Positions 6,298 through 9,753 of a stretch of DNA of 9,753 nt are shown here, in pieces. Source of the stretch: Acidimicrobiaceae bacterium (GTDB lineage Bacteria > Actinomycetota > Acidimicrobiia > Acidimicrobiales > Bog-793); contig JAODBN010000168.1 of NCBI GenBank assembly GCA_025463965.1, positions 1 through 9,753 on the forward strand. Direction: 5' to 3'. Both the position numbers and the translations under genes were made by a program. How positions within the stretch are numbered: position 1 is the first letter of the stretch; every line of letters starts with the position of its first letter. The notes under the pieces were generated by a model, which saw nothing but the letters and a program-made list of their open reading frames with translations, was not told where the DNA came from and did not search any database.

Positions 6298-7241
6298 CGG
6301 GAGCTCCCCGCGACCCGGATCCGCCACACGGCGAGATTGCCCCGCAGCTTCTGGAACGGGGTGAGCGGGAGCGACCGCTGCGCACCGCGGGCGAAGTGCC
6401 GCTCGACGTAGAACTGCCCGATCGTCATCACCGTCGTGATCGCCAAGTACCACGCACACGCCACGAGCAGGTCCGGGATCACCTGGTAGGTCCGCGCCGC
6501 GATCTGCTGGACCGCGCCGAACAGCTCGATCACCGCGATTGTGCTCGCGAGCGAGGTCGTCTTCAGCATCGAGATCGTCTCGTTGCCCGTCGGTGGGACG
6601 ATCACCCGCATCGCCTGGGGCAAGACCACCCGACGCATGACCTGCAGGCGGCGCATGCCGAGAGACGATGCTGCCTCGCTCTGACCCGCGTCCACCGACA
6701 AGATCCCCGCTCGGACGATCTCGGCCATATACGCGCCCTCGTTCAGTCCGAGGGCGAGGATCGCCGCGGTGACCGCGGCGATCACCGAGTTCGTGTTGAA
6801 GGTCACAAAGCGCGGACCGAAGGGAATTCCCAGGCTCAGATGTGGAAACAGGTAGGACAGCTGATACCAGAGGAAGAGCTGCACCAGCACCGGCGTGCCC
6901 CGGAAGAACCAGATGTAGGCCCAAGACACCCAGGACACGAGCGGGTTCGGCGACAGGCGCATCACCGCCAGCACGACGCCGAGGACGATGCCGATGCCCA
7001 TCGCGGCCCCCGTGAGGCCGAGCGTGAGCAGCACCCCGTCCAGCACGGGACGGGTGAACAGCAGCCCCCCGATGATCCCGAAGCCGTAGTTCGAGTTGGT
7101 GGCGAAGCTGTGGGCGAGCATCGCCAACAGGACGAGCACCACGGCACTCGCCACCCACCGCCAGGGATGGCGGACGGGCACCGCCCGGATCTCCTCAGCG
7201 GAACTGGCGCTTCCGGCGCCGCCGGCGGACCGGTTGCTCAT
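6294..7241 (-). CDS. Polar amino acid ABC transporter, permease subunit (HisM/GlnP type)
   Basis: This is the membrane channel subunit of the same importer, 315 residues. A basic cytoplasmic N-terminus of about 28 residues is longer than in enteric relatives. A first helix is seen at about 30-47. The region LTLGLTGAAMGIGIVLGVVLAVMRLS (72-97) starts the family's core domain, followed by FRGTPVLVQLFLWY (113-126), which is typical of HisM-type permeases. The EAA loop that contacts the ATPase is EAASSLGMRRLQ...LPQAMRVIVPP at 189-217, then KTTSLAS at 227-233. Only one permease gene is present, so it probably works as a homodimer. Its stop overlaps the ATPase start by four bases. The ATG at 7241 has only a weak ribosome site (GGTGAG, close to the start), which fits lower synthesis than the binding protein. 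Confidence 0.94.
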
Positions 7242-7287
7242 CTGCTCACCACGCGCGAGGGCGCCCGACGCCCCCCCCGCCGCTTGC

Positions 7288-7318
7288 CGTGCTCTTCGGC
7301 ACCCGCCCGCCGAGCACG
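7288..7318 (-). terminator. Intercistronic stem-loop between binding protein and permease genes
   Basis: CGTGCTC (7288-7294) and GAGCACG (7312-7318) are perfect 7-base arms. An inner CGG/CCG pairing follows after a small internal loop. It lies 36 bases beyond the binding-protein stop and 46 bases before the permease start. On the minus strand a run of eight G follows shortly after (7278-7271). In ABC importers such a stem often stabilises the upstream mRNA or partly ends transcription, so that binding protein exceeds membrane subunits. Confidence 0.5.
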
Positions 7319-7354
7319 TGCCGTCCCCGTCAGTCGCCTATCGGCCCGTGAAGG

Positions 7355-8275
7355 TCAGCTGGCCGCAGGATTGATCGCCGGAGTGGTGATCGCCCCGTTC
7401 TGGACGCCCCACTTGGAGAGCACCTTCTTGTAGATCCCGTCCGACATGAGGACCTTCAGCGCCGCCAGGCTCGCCTTGTCGAGCGTGCCCGTCTTCGGGA
7501 AGGCGATCCCGTAAGGCGACACCGCGAAGGGGTGTCCGGAGAGCTTGAAGGTGCCCTTCGACTGCTGGACGATGTACGCGGCGACCTGGGAGTCCGCGAA
7601 GCCGAGATCGGCGCGCCCGGAGGAGACCGCCAGGTTGGCCTGGGACTGGGTGTCGAAGGGAAGCACGCTGTCGGCAGCCTTGCCGGCCTTCTTGCAGGCG
7701 GCGATCTGCTTTTGGGCGTCGCTCTGCTCTGTGGTCCCGCTCTCCACGGCCACCTTCTTGCCGCACAGGCTCGTCAGGCCGGTAAGTGCCGGACCGCCGG
7801 AGGCCTTCACGTAGAAGCCCTCTCCGGCCTGGAAGTAGGAGACGAAGTTGACCACCGTCTCGCGCGCCGCGGTGATGGTGAACGAGGAGAGGCCGACGTC
7901 GAAGCGCCCGTCCTTCAGGCTCGGGATGATCGTGTCGAAGGTGGCGTTCACGAACTTGGCCTTGAGGCCGAGCACCGATGCCAGCGCATTGCCGAGGTCG
8001 ACGTCCATGCCTTGGATGGTGTGGCCGTTGGCCGCCACGAACTCGTCGGGCGCGTACGTGGCGTCCGCGGCGAAGGTGATCGTGCCGTTCTTCGTGATCG
8101 CCTTCGGGACGAGGGCGGCGGCGGCGGAGTTCTTCGGCGGCGTGGGGATGGTGGCATGGCGGACGGCGGCGCCGGCCGGGAGGGATGCCGCGCTGAGCGC
8201 CACCGCGGTCGCGCCGATGGCGGAACCGACCGTGGCGAGGAGCGCTCCCCGGTGCGCGCTGCTGAACTTGCTCAT
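7355..8275 (-). CDS. Polar amino acid ABC transporter, extracytoplasmic substrate-binding protein
   Basis: This protein captures the solute outside the membrane and delivers it to the permease. It has 306 residues from the second of two adjacent ATGs; the second lies four bases after AGGAGG, the first only one base. A Sec-type signal sequence (basic start, hydrophobic stretch about 10-30, AGA-A near 35-38) is followed by a P/A-rich linker. The binding fold shows the family pattern: GMDVDLGNALASVLG (89-103), TFDTIIPSLKDGRFDVGLSSFTIT (112-135), arginine in TAARE (likely ligand carboxylate contact), VAVESGTTEQ (176-185) and SGRADLGFADS (219-229). Cys171 and Cys194 could form a disulfide. There is no lipobox cysteine, unlike most Gram-positive binding proteins. 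It is first in the importer unit. The substrate is unknown, although an amino acid is likely. Residue numbers count from the second ATG. Confidence 0.93.
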   Translation of the reverse strand: MSKFSSAHRGALLATVGSAIGATAVALSAASLPAGAAVRHATIPTPPKNSAAAALVPKAITKNGTITFAADATYAPDEFVAANGHTIQGMDVDLGNALASVLGLKAKFVNATFDTIIPSLKDGRFDVGLSSFTITAARETVVNFVSYFQAGEGFYVKASGGPALTGLTSLCGKKVAVESGTTEQSDAQKQIAACKKAGKAADSVLPFDTQSQANLAVSSGRADLGFADSQVAAYIVQQSKGTFKLSGHPFAVSPYGIAFPKTGTLDKASLAALKVLMSDGIYKKVLSKWGVQNGAITTPAINPAAS

Positions 8276-8279
8276 CATG

Positions 8280-8285
8280 CCTCCT
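8280..8285 (-). promoter_or_regulatory. Ribosome binding site of the binding-protein gene
   Basis: A perfect AGGAGG lies four bases before the ATG at 8275 and one base before the ATG at 8278. Spacing favours the second ATG. It is the strongest ribosome site in the window, in line with high demand for binding protein. Confidence 0.75.
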
Positions 8286-8287
8286 AC

Positions 8288-8307
8288 CTGCCGTTTCGGA
8301 CCGGCAG
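8288..8307 (-). promoter_or_regulatory. Stem-loop just upstream of the binding-protein ribosome site
   Basis: CTGCCG and CGGCAG form a perfect 6-base stem with an 8-base loop, ending two bases before AGGAGG. It may terminate part of the transcription coming from truA, or affect translation of the binding protein. No T run follows, so the role is open. Confidence 0.35.
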
Positions 8308-8362
8308 AGCATACCCAGTCGTCAACGGGTGGGGCGGTGGCGCGTCCGGCGAGCCGACGAGT

Positions 8363-9268
8363 TCATCTCGGCGTAACTCGGGGCGCTCCGAGCTCTCCAC
8401 CCCAGGTGCCACCGAACTCCTCGGGATAGCGCACCGCCACGAGGCAGAGGCCCTCGGGAGGAGCCGGGCTCGGCGCCCCGACCCTGCTCGCGCTGCGCAG
8501 CATCGCCACGACGTCGCTCGGCCGCAGCCTTCCCTGGGCAGCCGCCACGAGCGCACCCACGACAGAGCGCACCATCTGGTGGCAGAAGGCGTTCGCCTCG
8601 ATCTCGAGCCTCAGCAGTCCCTCGGGAAGGACTCGCCAGCGCGCTTCGCCGACGCGGCGGTTGATGGGCCCCTCGGGCTGACCCGGCGGGCGCCGGCAGA
8701 AGGCGCCGAAGTCGTGCTCGCCGTGCAGGGGCTCGGTGGCGAGGCGCAGCACCGACAGGTCGAGGGGCGTGCCGACCCGCCAGGCGCTCCCCCGCCGTCT
8801 CGGATCGGGCGGCTCGGCCACGTCGAGGTCGTAGTGGTAACGGCGGGCCAGCGCCGAGCGGCGAGCGTCGAAGGCGGGGGGCACGGCGAGCGCACGCCAG
8901 CAGGCGATCTCGGGACCGAGCTGGCGGTCGAGGGCCCGGGCGAGCCCGGGAAGCTCCGCGAGCTCCTCGGGGGCGGTGTCCGGTGCCAAGCCGTAGCGAC
9001 TGGCGAGGAGATCTTGGGGGAGGTCGACGTGGAGCACCTGGGCGAGCGCGTGCACGCCCTTGTCCGTGCGGCCCGCGCACGAGTAGGCGACCGGGCTGCC
9101 GACGAGGCGGCCGGCCGCTTCCATCAGCAGGCCGGCCACGGTGCGCTGCCCGGGCTGGATGGCAAAGCCGTGGAACCCGGAACCGTCGTAGGCGACGCCG
9201 AGCGCGACACGCCGGGTGCCCGCAGGGCGCGCCGCGTCGCTGTCCTCGGCGAGCTCGAACAGGGTCAT
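8363..9268 (-). CDS. truA: tRNA pseudouridine(38-40) synthase TruA
   Basis: TruA converts uridines 38-40 in the anticodon arm of many tRNAs to pseudouridine. The 301-residue product carries the catalytic motif AGRTDKGVHA (65-74) with the essential aspartate at 69. It also has VAYDGSGFHGFA (25-36), FDARRSALARRYHY (133-146), DFGAFCR (186-192), FCHQMVRSVVG (228-238) and the terminal APPEGLCL region (269-276). The length exceeds the enteric protein by about 30 residues, through a 20-residue N-terminal lead and a short C-terminal tail. Phenylalanine stands where many TruA proteins have GW (GFHGFA). It follows rplQ by 55 bases, the usual actinobacterial order. No clear ribosome site precedes the ATG; no better upstream start exists in frame. 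Confidence 0.96.
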   Translation of the reverse strand: MTLFELAEDSDAARPAGTRRVALGVAYDGSGFHGFAIQPGQRTVAGLLMEAAGRLVGSPVAYSCAGRTDKGVHALAQVLHVDLPQDLLASRYGLAPDTAPEELAELPGLARALDRQLGPEIACWRALAVPPAFDARRSALARRYHYDLDVAEPPDPRRRGSAWRVGTPLDLSVLRLATEPLHGEHDFGAFCRRPPGQPEGPINRRVGEARWRVLPEGLLRLEIEANAFCHQMVRSVVGALVAAAQGRLRPSDVVAMLRSASRVGAPSPAPPEGLCLVAVRYPEEFGGTWGGELGAPRVTPR

Positions 9269-9303
9269 GGCTGGAGGGTCACCGGCTCTGGCTACCGGGC
9301 CCT

Positions 9304-9318
9304 GGGTCAGGTCGACCC
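9304..9318 (-). other. Small stem-loop between rplQ and truA
   Basis: GGGTC and GACCC are perfect 5-base arms around a 5-base loop, with GTCGAC inside. It is too short and lacks a T run to call a terminator. It may slow ribosomes or polymerase or be incidental. Confidence 0.2.
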
Positions 9319-9323
9319 GAGGC

Positions 9324-9683
9324 TCAGACGAACTCGATCTTTGCCATGGGGGCGTTGTCGCCCGGGCGCGGGCCGAGCTTCAAGATGCGCAGGTAGCCGC
9401 CGGGCCGGTCCTGGTACTGCGGGGCGATCTCGGCGAACAGCTTGTGCGCCATGTCCTTGTCCCGCAAGTACGCCACCACCTGGCGGTGGCTGTGCACGTC
9501 GCCGGCACGCGCCTTGGTCACGAGCTTCTCGAGCACCGGGCGCAGGGCCTTCGCCTTGGCCTCGGTGGTCTCGATCCCCCGCGGCGCGGCCGCGATCAGC
9601 GAGGCCGCCAGGTTGGCGAGAATCGCCTTGTGGTGGGCTGAGCTTCCGCCGAAGCGGGCGCCCTTCTTCGGTGCGCCGGGCAT
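9324..9683 (-). CDS. rplQ: 50S ribosomal protein L17 (bL17)
   Basis: L17 is a large-subunit protein near the exit tunnel. The 119-residue product has the family core: GGSSAHHKAILANLAASL (12-29), IETTEAKAKALRPVLEKL (37-54), a short alpha-beta region with FAEIAPQYQDRPGGYLRI (83-100) and the end RPGDNAPMAKIEFV (106-119). There is none of the long acidic C-terminal extension found in some actinobacteria. The ATG at 9683 is one base after the rpoA stop (TGAGATG), so translation is probably coupled. It ends the alpha-operon part of the ribosomal cluster, followed by truA. Confidence 0.97.
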   Translation of the reverse strand: MPGAPKKGARFGGSSAHHKAILANLAASLIAAAPRGIETTEAKAKALRPVLEKLVTKARAGDVHSHRQVVAYLRDKDMAHKLFAEIAPQYQDRPGGYLRILKLGPRPGDNAPMAKIEFV

Positions 9684-9684
9684 C

Positions 9685-9753
9685 TCAGTACGCCTCGGAG
9701 CCGCCGGCGAGCGCCAGGCCCCGCTCGTCCAGGCGCTCGAGAACCTCGTCGAG
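9685..9753 (-). CDS. rpoA: RNA polymerase alpha subunit, last 22 codons (gene runs off the right edge)
   Basis: The frame entering from the right edge reads LDEVLERLDERGLALAGGSEAY and stops with TGA at 9687-9685. This matches the end of the alpha C-terminal domain, where a SLDEVxxKLxxLGLxL helix is typical, followed by a short variable tail. Its place one base before rplQ, as in nearly all bacteria, makes the call secure despite its shortness. Confidence 0.88.
   Translation of the reverse strand, partial: LDEVLERLDERGLALAGGSEAY

Noticed and set aside
8308..8325. Possible promoter for the binding-protein gene (TTGACG at 8325-8320 and TATGCT at 8313-8308)
   Set aside because: The boxes are only six bases apart, so they cannot act as a -35/-10 pair. 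TATGCT alone could be a -10 box, but the evidence is too thin to call.

Overview
The window is GC-rich bacterial chromosome, densely coded, with many GTG starts. Gene content and protein signatures (L13 opening with RTYSPK, an L17-TruA-L13-S9-GlmM gene set, actinobacterial-style promoters with little or no leader) point to an actinobacterium. Acidimicrobiia is my best guess from memory of TruA and L13 family sequences, but this is not proven here.

Layout. On the minus strand the right edge holds the end of rpoA (RNA polymerase alpha), then rplQ (L17) and truA (tRNA pseudouridine synthase). The left edge, also on the minus strand, holds rplM (L13), rpsI (S9) and the first 212 codons of glmM (phosphoglucosamine mutase). 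In many actinobacteria rplQ-truA and rplM-rpsI(-glmM) follow each other closely. Here about 6.8 kb of transport genes separates them.

The separating block has three units. (1) A polar amino-acid-type ABC importer on the minus strand: secreted binding protein, permease and ATPase, with a stem-loop after the binding-protein gene and a 4-base GTGA overlap between permease and ATPase. (2) A plus-strand DHA2/EmrB-type MFS exporter (4023-5432) with its own promoter, which is overlapped by a 17-bp palindrome. (3) A marR-type repressor gene diverging from a second DHA2-type exporter (2135-3688). The short marR/exporter control region carries two back-to-back promoters whose predicted start points fall exactly on the first base of each start codon (leaderless mRNAs), plus an ordered array of CGCAT half-sites in the exporter promoter.

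The ribosomal, tRNA-modification and glmM genes are housekeeping genes. The block between them looks like accessory uptake and efflux under separate local control. I see no tRNA, rRNA, CRISPR, transposase, integrase or obvious novel enzyme system. The notable material is regulatory DNA and gene order. All protein calls rest on motif recognition by eye, without database search.
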